Positions 46,949-56,619 of a stretch of 64,000 bases of DNA are shown here, one piece after another. The notes beneath the pieces were generated by a model. It ran no database searches, had not been told where the DNA came from, and saw only the letters and a program-made list of their open reading frames with translations. Both the position numbers and the translations under genes were made by a program. The stretch comes from Macrophomina tecta (lineage: Eukaryota > Ascomycota > Dothideomycetes > Botryosphaeriales > Botryosphaeriaceae), in the NCBI GenBank assembly GCA_024180945.1, contig JAKSGN010000016.1:310001-374000 (forward strand). Reading direction: 5' to 3'. How positions within the stretch are numbered: position 1 is the first letter of the stretch; each line of letters begins with the position of its first letter.

Positions 46949-48342
46949 TAGTATGTCTAACCACCCACCGGGCGCTTAGGTGGGCGGTAGGTGGGTGCTT
47001 AGTAATCCGCCCGCCCGCCCGCTACTTAGCTGCTCGCCCACCCGCCTAATTAATAGACGGGCGGTAGGCGGGCACTTAGGTGGAAGACGCCTACTGTAAG
47101 AAGCGATTTCACAATACTTACTATAGTATTAAAGCTAAGTAGCATCTATTCTCCCTTACTTATGGAGACTATGCAGCTAATAAGGTCTTATTATTAGTAT
47201 ATTATAAGATATTAACTACTATGTATATTATCTATATACTTATTTGTTTCTCTAAGAAAGCTTCTTAATAGAATATAAGCCTAATCGTTAGCTAATTAAT
47301 ACCTTAATACCTAATTTAGTTAAGCTTACCTCGGCTATAGTATAAATATCTATAGCTAGCGCTACTTATTAGTAGAAGAATAACTAGATTTTCTATTATT
47401 AGTTTTACAGACTAGTTCCTATTTTAAGGCTTATAGGACTATATACTATTACTTCTTAATCCTTTAAACTACTACTATATAACTAGTAGTCGATTCTTAT
47501 ATTTCTATTTCCTACGCTACTCATTTCGCTGCTGTATATAGCACTATATTAGTAGATAGTTATACTAGTAGTAGTAGATTTAACATTTAGTTTCTATACT
47601 ACTATCTATCGTTTAACACAAGGCTATTCCTACTTAAACATTTTAGAATAATTTCATACTATTAAAGCAAGAATTAGAGTTAGCTATATATAGAAACTAC
47701 CGCCCTTCTATTAAATACCTATTTACTTATATAATTAATTGTTTCTACCCCTTATCTATCTACTCTAATGTTACTGCTGCCTTTATACTAATACTTATTA
47801 TATATAAATTTAGGTTAGCTCTTCGTCTATCCCTAAGAAATATTTGTACCTACTAAGCATGTAAGATTAACTTATTAGTATTAACTTTTTAGTTTCTATA
47901 GCAATAAACTGCTTTCTATAGCGAAATTCGATCTTTTATATCACTTTCTCATCTCTCTCTTCTCTTAGAGCGACTTATATACCTAATCCTAACTAGATTC
48001 TACCCTCTACTAAGTGCCTATTAACTCTAGCGACTCTATTAACTCTAGTATCCTCCGATATAAGCTATACCTGCGCTTTCGACATATAGTGGGATAAGAT
48101 AAAAGTTAAAGAGCGGTTAGCTAGGGAAGTGCGCTTTAGGCCATGCCACCGTAGTATTATCAGTACTAATAGAAAGCCCTCGTGAATCTATAACCATGGA
48201 GCTAATCTTAAGAATACTAATAGCACGTGTATCTAGGTCTATAAGCGCTGTTATCTTAAGGGCTATTTTCACAAAGGTGTGTATTAAGGCGGTAGTACTA
48301 ATTACTAAGTAGTAGAGGGTCCATCGTATCCCAAATCCTAAT

Positions 48343-49303
48343 GGGGTAAATTCGAAATCCACACCTTAGAGGATTAAATTTACTAAATCTATACACCCGC
48401 TCTAAATCCACACCTCCGACGTGCCACCGCATTAGTGCGATGGCATAGACAGACGCTTTACCTTATTATATTCTCGCTTATTTAGCGCCCGTCGCATAGA
48501 CAGGGATTTCTATATCTAATTTAAGCAATAAGGTCGTGAACTCAAGGCTTAAGAGCCTTAAGCGAGAGATTTACGTCCTCTAATCGCCCTGAACACCACG
48601 CGCGCGGCGTCTACGGACGCTAGCATCATCGCCGTTATCTAGTACGTAGATAATACCTACTCCTACTCCCTCGCTAGCGCACACACCTGCGCCTGCACCT
48701 GCGCCTACACTAGGGCGTATACCGGGGCGCGCATCGGAGCCCTCGCAAGGGCCGCAGCGCAGAAGCAAGCGCGCTAGGCCGATAGTCGACTACGTAGCGC
48801 TCGCGGGCAAGCGTCCCAGGACGATTAGATGAGGATAATTGACAAAGATGTGTGGATTTGGATCAGCGAAAATTAAGAGCAGTGTGGGTTTAGATCAGGG
48901 TAGTTGATAGAGATGTGGATTTGGACCAAGCTTGTTTAGGCATGTGGATTCAGATTTTAGACTATTCTGCTAAGAAATAAGGGAGACTTACAATCTTAGA
49001 CTTTATACGTGTGTCCAACGAGGGCACAAGGCGCCTCATTGCATTGTAGAATGCGTTTAGGCGCTAGCGCGCGCAGAGCGGGGGTTAAATGTCAACACCG
49101 TGCCAAGACATACGATAGGGCGGCGATCCTGCAAGCAGTGGCGGCGTATACGAGGCGACCCTAGTCTGCGCTCGGCCGCTAAGAAATTAGCGGCGCCAAG
49201 CGACAGCGCACGGCCGCGGCCTATCCACGGAGGTGTGGATTCAGAACGGGTGTGTGGATTCGGTGAATTTGACCCTCTGAGGTGTGGATTTCGAATTTAC
49301 CCC
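48343..49303. mobile_element. Non-autonomous MULE-like element (961 bp), 9-bp TSD AATCCTAAT
   Basis: The ends are GGGGTAAATTCGAAATCCAC and its complement; the inverted repeats extend about 77 bp. AATCCTAAT is repeated exactly at 48334-48342 and 49304-49312. A 9-bp duplication with long inverted repeats is typical of Mutator-like elements. Subterminal direct repeats (GTGTGGATT) occur at the right side, about 48849-49290. The interior is GC-rich with a low-complexity CACCTGCGCCTG run, and near 49100-49230 a short frame resembling the start of a helix-turn-helix transposase. No transposase of its own is complete. Confidence 0.8.
49100..49230 (+). pseudogene. Fragment of a pogo/CENP-B-type helix-turn-helix N-terminus inside the MULE-like element
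   Basis: The plus-strand frame reads AKTYDRAAILQAVAAYTRRP, a stop (TAG), SALGR, then a jump to ISGAKRQRTAAAYPR. This looks like the DNA-binding start of a fungal pogo-like transposase with a piece missing in the middle. It may be captured sequence. The recognition is from memory only. Confidence 0.35.
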
Positions 49304-49312
49304 AATCCTAAT

Positions 49313-50721
49313 AAGCCAGGCCGAATTGAGCCTGAGCTGCCCGCTGAGGGAGTCCCTGCAACTTACGTTGTTGCGGCGCCTTTTCACGACATCCTCTTTA
49401 AGCGCGAGTTCGTCGACTGCGTAATCGCCGAGGATCTAACCTTCCACCAAGCAACGAGCAAGCGTCTACGCGACGTTATACTCCATGGCGGCCCAGGCGC
49501 GTATCTAATGCTCGCTCAGAGTCCTACAAGCATTAGTTCCTGGGTTAAAGACACGTTCGAATCGAGGCGTGAGGTCGTTAAGAGTCTCCTTTACAATGTA
49601 AAGAGCAAAATCAACATTAGTACGGATATCTGGAGTAGTACTAATAAGCGATCCTACGCAGCGATCTGCGCTTACTTTGTTGATTAAGTTGGCAAGCTCC
49701 GTGTCCTCCTCATTGGCCTTCCGCGGATTTTGGGCCAACATACAGGCGCTAATATTGCTTACTGCTTGGTTAAGGTCTTTAGGATCTATTAAATTGAGGA
49801 CCTAATCGGGTCCTTTATCGCCGACAATGCTACCAACAACGATACCCTTCTTTAGGCGATCGCCCGTGATTTACCTTACCTTGACGGTAATAAGGATCGC
49901 CTCTGCTGCGTCGGCTATATTATTAACCTTGTAGTTAAAGCCCTACTCTTTGGCAAGGGCCTTAGTAAGCTAGAGAAGGATCTGCTAGGTGTAGACGATA
50001 AAGAGATATTCTTGCGCTGGCGAAGGGAGGGCCCAATTGGCAAGATTTATAACCTATGTGTGTGGGTCAATCGCTCTGATTAGCGGCGCTAGAAATTCCT
50101 GGCTGGGCAGATCGACTTAGCTGAACTGGACGAGAATTTTGATGAGGACGGTGATCCTGAGTTCTACTACCAATTGCTTGTTGATGGAGGAGTCCGCTGG
50201 AACTCAGTCTACTATATGATTAAGAGAGGTAAGCGTTCCGTAGGCTCTTAAGGACATGTTGCTAATAGATTACCTATACATCTCTTAGGCTGCGGACTGT
50301 AATCGACCTTTTCTTCCTCCGCTATCGCTACAACAAAAACGACGAGGAGGACATGAGCGAAGACGCCCTCTCTGACGATGATTGGCACTAACTGGAGCTC
50401 TTTTACGCACTCCTCAAGCCCTTTAAAGATCTGACAAAACACATGGAGGGTAATGCGAATAAAGGGGGTAGGGAGGGTAGCCATGGAGCTCTATGGGAGA
50501 CGCTTAAGAGCATGGACTTTATGTACGCTCACCTGGAGGGCGCAACCGACGATATCAACGCGAACCCTGCTGCCTTCAGCGAGCCGTATACCCTCGGCGT
50601 TGACGCCGCTTTTTTGAAGCTCAATGAATACTACGACTTAACCGATAAGACCCCTCTCTACAGAGCAGCAATTGCACTCTATCCGAGCATGAAGTTCGAC
50701 TACTTTCACGAATACTGGAAT
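49313..50721 (+). pseudogene. hAT-1 transposase, N-terminal and central part
   Basis: Readable segments are STDIWSSTNKRSYAAICAYF (first catalytic Asp region), SFIADNATNND (second Asp), the RLCCVGYIINLVVKALLFGK box, VRWNSVYYMIKR, and a last open stretch ending YFHEYWN at 50721. In-frame TAA/TAG at 49685, 49788 and 49851 and others look like RIP of Gln codons. A GTAAGC...GCTAAT...TTAG pattern at about 50229-50290 may be an intron. The gene stops at the 270-bp LTR; its C-terminus continues in frame on the other strand at 52948. Confidence 0.85.
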
Positions 50722-50991
50722 TGTCAACCAGAATCCCCTTGTTTTTTAGGCAACACTTATCATTGCTTCCTTAGGCTCTACATTGATTCCTTCCTCGGTA
50801 TCCCCTACACCTCGGATCTTCTACTTTTCCTCGGATGTTCTCAATTCCTCGGTTATACTGTTTCAGAGTCATGTATTTAAGGACACTCATTCTCCTTCAG
50901 TTAGAAGGACAGGCAGAAGTACACAGGCAGAAATTCGATTCTCTCTTCTGACCTCACCGAGTTCGGGCCTGAGGCCCACCCAAATTCAACA
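50722..50991 (+). repeat. Solo LTR A (270 bp)
   Basis: It begins TGTCAACCAGAATCCCCTTG and ends CCCAAATTCAACA. Its flanks do not match: GGAAT on the left, GAAGT on the right. Its inverted twin at 52949-53218 has the reciprocal flanks. Confidence 0.9.
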
Positions 50992-51112
50992 GAAGTCTAT
51001 TCAGGAGAGGATAAAAGGCCACTCCACGGCCGCCCTCCTCCAACACCATGCCAATCTATGCCAATCCACTTTCTTCATCACTGATTAAGCTGTCACATCA
51101 CTTGTTCCAACA
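50992..51112 (+). repeat. Copia-1-type solo LTR, piece 1 (split by LTR B and the inversion)
   Basis: It ends CATCACTTGTTCCAACA at 51112, like the Copia-1 LTR. The missing piece is 53219-53260. CTTTT follows it (51113-51117), the complement of the AAAAG found after 53260. Confidence 0.88.
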
Positions 51113-51548
51113 CTTTTCCGTGCTTATGTTGCTGCCCAAGGTGACGCGTCATATTCTCCGTACCGCCAGATTTTGCATACTGAACGACGGGATTTCGCTT
51201 CTCTTTCGTGCAAAATTTGCATACCCAAATGCAGTCTCCGGTGCGGTTATGTTGTAGTCTGTATCCGTGTTTTCAAACCCACGAGGTGTACCCGCGTTTC
51301 GAGTGGTCTGGCTTTCGATATTTCGGGTATTTAGCCCAGGATAGACCGGCGTAGAGGTCTTCGTCTTCGGTATCGCGGTCGTAAATATCAAGAGGCTCGG
51401 AGGTAGATCGCTGTGTCTCTGCAGACAGTGCAAGGGCAGACGGAACGGTCGGGTTGCTTTGAGCTTCAGAAAGGACGTCGGTCACCGTGTCGGTCGCCGT
51501 GTCAGTCGCTGCATCGGTTGTCGCGTCGGTCGCCGCGTCAGTCGACAT
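51113..51548 (-). pseudogene. hAT-2 transposase, N-terminal part with BED zinc finger
   Basis: The minus-strand ATG at 51548 opens MSTDAATDATTDAATDTATD, a Thr/Asp-rich leader. After DEDLYAGLSW and GYTSWV comes one stop (TGA where TGG is likely), then a BED-type zinc finger (CKFC followed by HLGQQHKHGK). It ends at the LTR insertion point. The frame then continues exactly at 53261 on the plus strand (KDGPIKKRRIEEFM). Confidence 0.88.
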
Positions 51549-51905
51549 TTTAGGGGTTCAAGTAGTGAGATTGGGGTGAAATTCGATGAATTTTGTTGGG
51601 ATAAAAAACAGCGCGTTTGTGAGGCCTGGGGACGCGTTAAGGGCTTAGAAGGATAGACCGAGGCACCGGGCAAACACCGGTACAAATATGATTGGTTGGT
51701 AACGCGGTCTATTCGATATTTAACTAGCTGCATTGCAACATAAAGCATCCTAAATGCTTCGAAAATCACCGATATTTACACTATATAAATTTATACAGTC
51801 GGGCCAGTCTCGCAGTCGGTCTGGCCCTTTTCAGACCGACTGCATGCCAGACTGCAGTCTATGCAGTCGGTCTGGACCATTGGGACGGACTACTGCGAAC
51901 TATGA
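51549..51905 (-). other. hAT-2 left terminal region with subterminal repeats
   Basis: GCAGTCGGTCTGG and CAGACCGACTGC repeats occur at 51800-51880. The terminus GGACTACTGCGAACTATGA (51887-51905) matches the right end at 55516-55534. These are probably the inverted repeat and transposase-binding sites. No matching TSD was found. Confidence 0.65.
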
Positions 51906-52246
51906 GTTCTGCCTGACGCTGATAGATCCGTACCAGCATGGATGTATGAACGCTCAGGATGGTGAGGCCTATCTTACCTAGCTCGAATGAATTGCAAGTA
52001 ACTATTTTAATACGCATTCATAGCTACTTCGCAGCTACAGGCCATAGTCCGACTATGGCTGTTGCTGATGGCCGCATTATCATTCATTCTCTGGAGTTGG
52101 AAATCGGGCAAATACCACCTCGGCAGCAATTCCGCCCGGCGGCGCAGTGAAAAAGCTAATAACTGCATGCAACCGCGCGAATGAGTGAGGTAGGCGTGAC
52201 TGAGGGGTATCTCAGTCCATCGGTCGGGAATACAACAATGTACTCT
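51906..52246. other. DNA between the two hAT elements
   Basis: About 340 bases, not recognised as coding. It ends with TGTACTCT (52239-52246), the hAT-1 TSD in reverse complement. Confidence 0.5.
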
Positions 52247-52463
52247 CAGCGTGTCCAACCACCCGCCCGCCCCCGCCCGGCCCTACGGGCGGGCGGGCGA
52301 GCAACCAGCGTTCGGCGAGCGGGTGGATTACGTAACGAGGGACCCGGCGGGCGGGCGGGCGGGTAAATCAGTTATACCAGATCGGGTAGTCCATGATAGA
52401 GCTCCATAGTGTTGAAATGGTTATCAAATTCGTCACCTATCGTAGAACGCTGCCTCCCGCACC
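52247..52463 (-). repeat. hAT-1 right terminus (inverted)
   Basis: Terminus CAGCGTGTCCAACCACCC, followed by GC-rich CCGCCC/GGGCGG repeats to about 52362. Confidence 0.85.
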
Positions 52464-52948
52464 TCACATACCTTCTTTAAAGAGCCCTGCTCGTAGCCAG
52501 TGCTTCTGACATTCCTCCGCTTCAAGCGTATCGTTACCCATGCGGTTGCGGTCGTCTGTAAGGATCCTTTTGGTCTGGCTGAAGACTCGTTCGCACTCTG
52601 AGCTCATGGCGGGTATACTAAAGAGATTCATGGCCATTCTTTGTAGGACAGGCCACTTCCCTCCCTTCGTAAGCCATCAGTTGAGCGGGTCCTTGATCTT
52701 GCTGTTGGTTACACCAATCTCCATATACGAATCAAGCTCACTAAGGATCTTTCGCCGCTTAGCGCTCCTGTGCGTGCCCTTAACGCGGCCAAATCTGCCA
52801 AATTCGTCATTAGAAGACGATTCTGCATCCTGCTGCGTAGCTGCTGCTGCAGCCGCTGCGTCTTCTTTAAGCCATGCCTTCTCGTACTTCTCGTAGAGCT
52901 CCCGAACTGAGCTCTTCGCCGTTGTAATCCAGGCAGGGTGTTCATTCC
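52464..52948 (-). pseudogene. hAT-1 transposase, C-terminal part with dimerisation domain (inverted)
   Basis: On the minus strand from 52948 the frame of 50721 goes on: EHPAWITTAKSSVRELYEKY, an Ala run, KRRKILSELDSYMEIG, then the hAT dimerisation domain with RMAMNLFSIPAMSSECERVF and RNRMGNDTLEAEEC. It stops at 52464. One internal TGA sits after DPLN. The open part at 52709-53068 in another frame is a shadow. Confidence 0.88.
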
Positions 52949-53218
52949 TGTCGAATTTGGGTGGGCCTCAGGCCCGAACTCGGTGAGGTCAGAAGAGAGA
53001 ATCGAATTTCTGCCTGTGTACTTCTGCCTGTCAATTCGAACGAAGGAGAATGAATGTCTTAAATACATGAAACTAGAGTGATATAACCGAGGAAATCAGA
53101 GTATCCGAGGAAGTGTAGAGCATCCGAGGTGTAGGGGAGCACCGAGGAAGGAATCAATATGGAGCCTAAGGAAGCAATATCAAGAGATGCCTGAAAAACA
53201 AGGGGATTCTGGTTGACA
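52949..53218 (-). repeat. Solo LTR B (270 bp)
   Basis: Inverted twin of 50722-50991, same length. The flanks ATTCC (52944-52948) and ACTTC (53219-53223) do not match each other, but match those of LTR A in a crossed manner. Confidence 0.9.
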
Positions 53219-53260
53219 ACTTCCCTTGGCGAAAGCTAAATACACGTGATTGATCCAACA
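53219..53260 (-). repeat. Copia-1-type solo LTR, piece 2
   Basis: It ends CACGTGATTGATCCAACA at 53260 and is followed by AAAAG, the TSD. Confidence 0.85.
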
Positions 53261-55287
53261 AAAAGACGGCCCTATCAAAAAGCGCAGGATCGAAGAATTT
53301 ATGCAAGAAGGGGAGACCGCGGAGCAGGCTTTTCACAATAGACGGGTTGAGTCTTTCAGGCCTCAACGGTTCAAGCGGTCTCTCGTACGATGGGTTGCTA
53401 TAACGAATATCCCGTTTTCGAACGTGGAAACCGAGCCGTTTCGCCGTATGATGACCGATGCGAATGCGAATCTACAGGCTGCGGGCTGTCTACCCGTTGC
53501 AAACACCGTGAGATCCTGGGCCGAGGCCGATTTCAAGATAATTCGATCAGTCGCTGCAAAATAATTGGAGACCGTGCCGTATAAGCTACATTTTACGTTC
53601 GATTTATGGACTGCTGAAAATGGCATTTGCTTAAACGGGGTATTTACGCACTGGATTAGCGACGACGGCACAAAACAGAAGCTTCTACTTAGTCTACCGG
53701 AAATAGACGGCGGTTATACTGGCGAACGCATTTCCCTTGGATTATAAATGACTGGAACCTGAAAGACCGTGTCGGATACTTTATCATTGATAACGCCGTC
53801 AACAACAATACCTGCATGAATCAGCTGGCGACCGAGTTCAATTTCGACCCCGTGGCACGCCGTCTACGCTATATCTGTCATATTATCCATTTAATTACCA
53901 TGCAGATCATGTACAGGGTCGACCTCGATGCAGTCATAAAAAAGCTCAAAGAATGGCGCGATGAAGGCCCGCTGGGAAAGCTACGACGACTGATCATGTT
54001 TATCACGGATAAGCATGCAGATGGGGGTCGACTGCGTACATTTAAGGCCATTCAAAGCGAGCTAAAGGAGTTTTTACGGCTCGACCCTTTGCCAGGCGGC
54101 CGCCGGCCGCATGTCAGTCTATTGCGGCCAGGTGACACGAGATGGAACAGTCACTACGACGCGTACGAAGCTGCAACCGACCTCCGCATCGTTCTAGACG
54201 AGTACTGCGGCCGCGAACATAGACTTTATAAGCAGCAATGCGAGTTAATTGCTGAAAAAAAAAAACCCGTCTCCGCGGCCCCAAATAAAAAACAGATAAA
54301 TATCCCTGAGCGACCTACGCCGGTGATTGACAAGCCGACTGGCCACGATTGGTCTGTCATCACGCGGTATATGGAGATACTACGGCCATTAAAAATGGTG
54401 ACGAGAAAGCTCGAAGGGGACTTGAAAGACAGTTCGTTTTGCTGCTTTTAAATGACTATATTTGCTAATACATTAATAAATAAATAGGTCAAAACGGCGG
54501 CCTATGGGATGTTCTCCCATCGTGGGAGCACTTGCTGAACGGCCTTGAAGAAAAGACCGCGGAATATGCGCAATACCGAGACGAATACGACATCGAATAC
54601 GACACATTCGAACATATTCGAATTAGTCTTCAACTCGGGTGGCAAAAAGCGAGGACATACTACGAGAAACTCGACGAGACTTCTGTCATCGTTGCTGCTT
54701 TCGTTCTGCACCCTAAATATCGAATGACGAGGCTCTGGTACCTTTGGGAGGGCCGTGATGACTGGATCGAGAGGTTTGAGCAACAATTTGATGATTTATG
54801 GCAGTCTTACAAGAAAAAAGACATTGGGACACAGTCGAATATGACGGCCATGGCCGCAGGCGACCCGAATTAGTCAAAAAAAGACTGGCTGCTTTCATTC
54901 CTTGAGGACGACGCGCAGTTGAACGGCCCTTACCCCGATATTACCCAAAAAGAAGCAGACGCAGAGGCCTGGCGGCAGCGAGATCGAGACAAAAACGTTG
55001 AAGAATACGACGAAATGCACGAGTTTCAAAACGCCGCAGACAGCGGCTTTGCCGCAGTCGTCGACCCCGTCAAATTCTGGATTGAAAACAAGTACCGCTA
55101 GCCGCATGTCTCTTTTATGGCGCTCGAAATCTACGGGATACCGGCGTCTAAGGCAGCCAACGAAAGACTATATAGCCAGACAGGTGATATAGTGACAGAA
55201 AGGCGTGGTCGACTAAAAGCAGACACCGTTGGGGTGGCTCAATGTCTCAGACAGTGGGATACAGAGCGAATTATTGATCATCGTTAA
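53261..55287 (+). pseudogene. hAT-2 transposase, central and C-terminal part
   Basis: It continues the BED-finger fragment at 51113-51548. Segments: KDGPIKKRRIEEFMQEGETA, FKRSLVRWVAITNIPFSNVE, a TAA after SVAAK, YKLHFTFDLWTAENG (first Asp), a small frame shift near 53740, GYFIIDNAVNNNTC (second Asp), RRLRYICHIIHLITMQIMY, then a likely intron (54432-54487, branch GCTAATAC) before NGGLWDVLPSWEHLL. The C-terminal region with FMALEIYGIPASKAANERLY is the dimerisation domain and ends at 55287. Stops at 54871 and 55099 look like RIP or Gln-codon changes. It is damaged but recent compared with the RIPed blocks. Confidence 0.88.
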
Positions 55288-55534
55288 CGTACGCCGTGGC
55301 TTGTAGGTCATTTAGGACTTTAAATAGACCGATTCAATTGATTTCTATGCATTTTGGGTCTGTTTTTGCATGCCGGGGCCGTGTATAAATTACTCGATTT
55401 TTATTAAGTGGTCTGGCAGTCCGTCCAGTCTCGACCCCTAAAACTGCAGTCTGTGGCAGTCGGTCTACCGGTATGACGCGTGCAGTCGGTCTGACGGGTG
55501 TCAGACTGGACCGACCGACTACTGCGAACTATGA
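55288..55534 (+). repeat. hAT-2 right terminal region
   Basis: It contains GCAGTCGGTCT repeats (55456-55492) and the terminus GACTACTGCGAACTATGA (55517-55534), the reverse complement of the left end. Confidence 0.65.
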
Positions 55535-56619
55535 TCTATGTCACGGGTTGGACCCGTAGGATGCCTTGGATGATTCCTGCGGCAGGTAGCCAGTGGAGGG
55601 AGCGAGAAAGTTCGAGAACATGCCAAATCTGGAAAGTAGTCAGTGCGCAGGGTGTATATTACTCGCACTGCCCTCGTCTTTTATCTATTCCTTTTCTCTC
55701 CAGCTTAGTCTTCTTGTAGGTAGCAATGCCACTGCATACCCGCGAACGCACCGGGTGCAAGCCCTCACAATCTACACTTCAATTATCTCAAAGGTTGTGA
55801 TGGACGATCAGTGCGCATGAGAGGATGAGGACTGTGTTGATTGTTAACGAGTGTATCTAGCTATCAATATATAGAAAGGAGTGTTAGTAGGCAACCGGCC
55901 TAGTGTAAACAGTGGGAGGCAGCAATAGGCAGCAGTAGGCAACTATGCGCACAGACGCTCACATCTCGAGGAAGTTAACAAATTATGACTTACTTTTCCA
56001 TCGACGAGGATTATAAATCATAGGAAAAGCATTCGTCTAATCTGGCGTCAAACTTGGAAGTCCGTACGCCCCCTGCTTCACCAATCGGTTACAGACATGA
56101 GCAGAAGTATCTATACCTAAACTAAGATTCGATCGTGTGGTTTCAACGTAACTCGTTCTGGTGCGGACCGCTTCTGGTTTTATGAATCATCTTTTGAGCA
56201 GCTGCGCGGTCTTACGGCAGAACCGCTGATTTCGCACTTCGTTGAACCGAAGGGTTTCGGTTACCGTTGCCGCAAAACCGCAGGACCCGCTTGGATCGCG
56301 GGAATTTGACCATTATCATCTGCGAGATCGATTAGCGAGAAAGAGCGGTGACTGATCTTGCAATAGCAGTTCCTAAAATCTGGTATACTGTAACCGAGCA
56401 AACTAATCGTCCAGGTTCCGTTGGATCCGGAGATCCCGGTTGTATGGTCCTATATGACGTGCCCACGCCAGCGATTGAGTGACGGAGAAGATTGCCATAG
56501 CCATCACTAAAATCAAGGGTTTACCTCTCACTTGTTCTGCAGACAGATCCACGTTTTCCACTTCCCCCTCTATCCGTAACCTTTGTCCTTCTCAGCATTC
56601 CCGTCTTCCCGTGATTATC
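55535..56619. other. Upstream region of the NCS1 permease gene
   Basis: No gene recognised. The first part is plain intergenic DNA with a GGCAGCA/GGCAGCAGTAGGCA repeat near 55917-55940. From about 56190 there are GGTTTTGC/GAACCGAAGGGTTTCGG inverted motifs that may be regulatory. The 120 bases before the ATG are pyrimidine-rich, as is common for fungal leaders. Confidence 0.45.

Larger units (their letters stand above)
46949..50721 (+). mobile_element. hAT-1 transposon, left part; right part inverted at 52247-52948
   Basis: The left inverted repeat TAGTATGTCTAACCACCC is the RIPed form of CAGCGTGTCCAACCACCC found at 52247. GC-rich CCGCCCGCCCG repeats follow the terminus on both sides (46975-47085 and 52255-52360). 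The 8-bp TSD is AGAGTATA here and AGAGTACA at the other end (52239-52246, reverse complement). Between 47090 and 48340 the DNA is AT-rich and not recognised. Then come a MULE insertion and the transposase gene. Confidence 0.85.
50992..52948. other. Inverted segment between two LTRs
   Basis: This 1,957-bp stretch is inverted relative to the ancestral order. Read as reverse complement, its right end continues the hAT-1 gene and its left end restores the hAT-2 gene and a Copia-1-type solo LTR. See the findings for the TSD evidence. Confidence 0.9.

Noticed and set aside
46975..47085. GC-rich CCGCCC repeats as a CpG promoter
   Set aside because: They adjoin the hAT-1 terminus at both ends of that element, so they are subterminal repeats.
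48117..48362. 81-codon minus-strand ORF
   Set aside because: It crosses the left border of the MULE-like element; its first residues come from the inverted repeat. The remainder is not recognised.
49100..49687. 195-codon plus-strand ORF read as one gene
   Set aside because: It crosses the right end of the MULE-like element at 49303, so it is a fusion of transposon interior and hAT-1 sequence.
50443..51088. ORFs running from hAT-1 through LTR A
   Set aside because: Their C-termini are LTR sequence, not part of a gene.
51273..51548. Stand-alone 91-residue Thr/Asp-rich protein
   Set aside because: It is the start of the hAT-2 transposase; the zinc finger follows in frame after a single stop.
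50722..53218. A single 2.5-kb transposon with 270-bp terminal inverted repeats
   Set aside because: The interior holds parts of two hAT genes that continue outside, and the flanks fit two separate 5-bp TSDs. Two solo LTRs with an inversion explain all of it.
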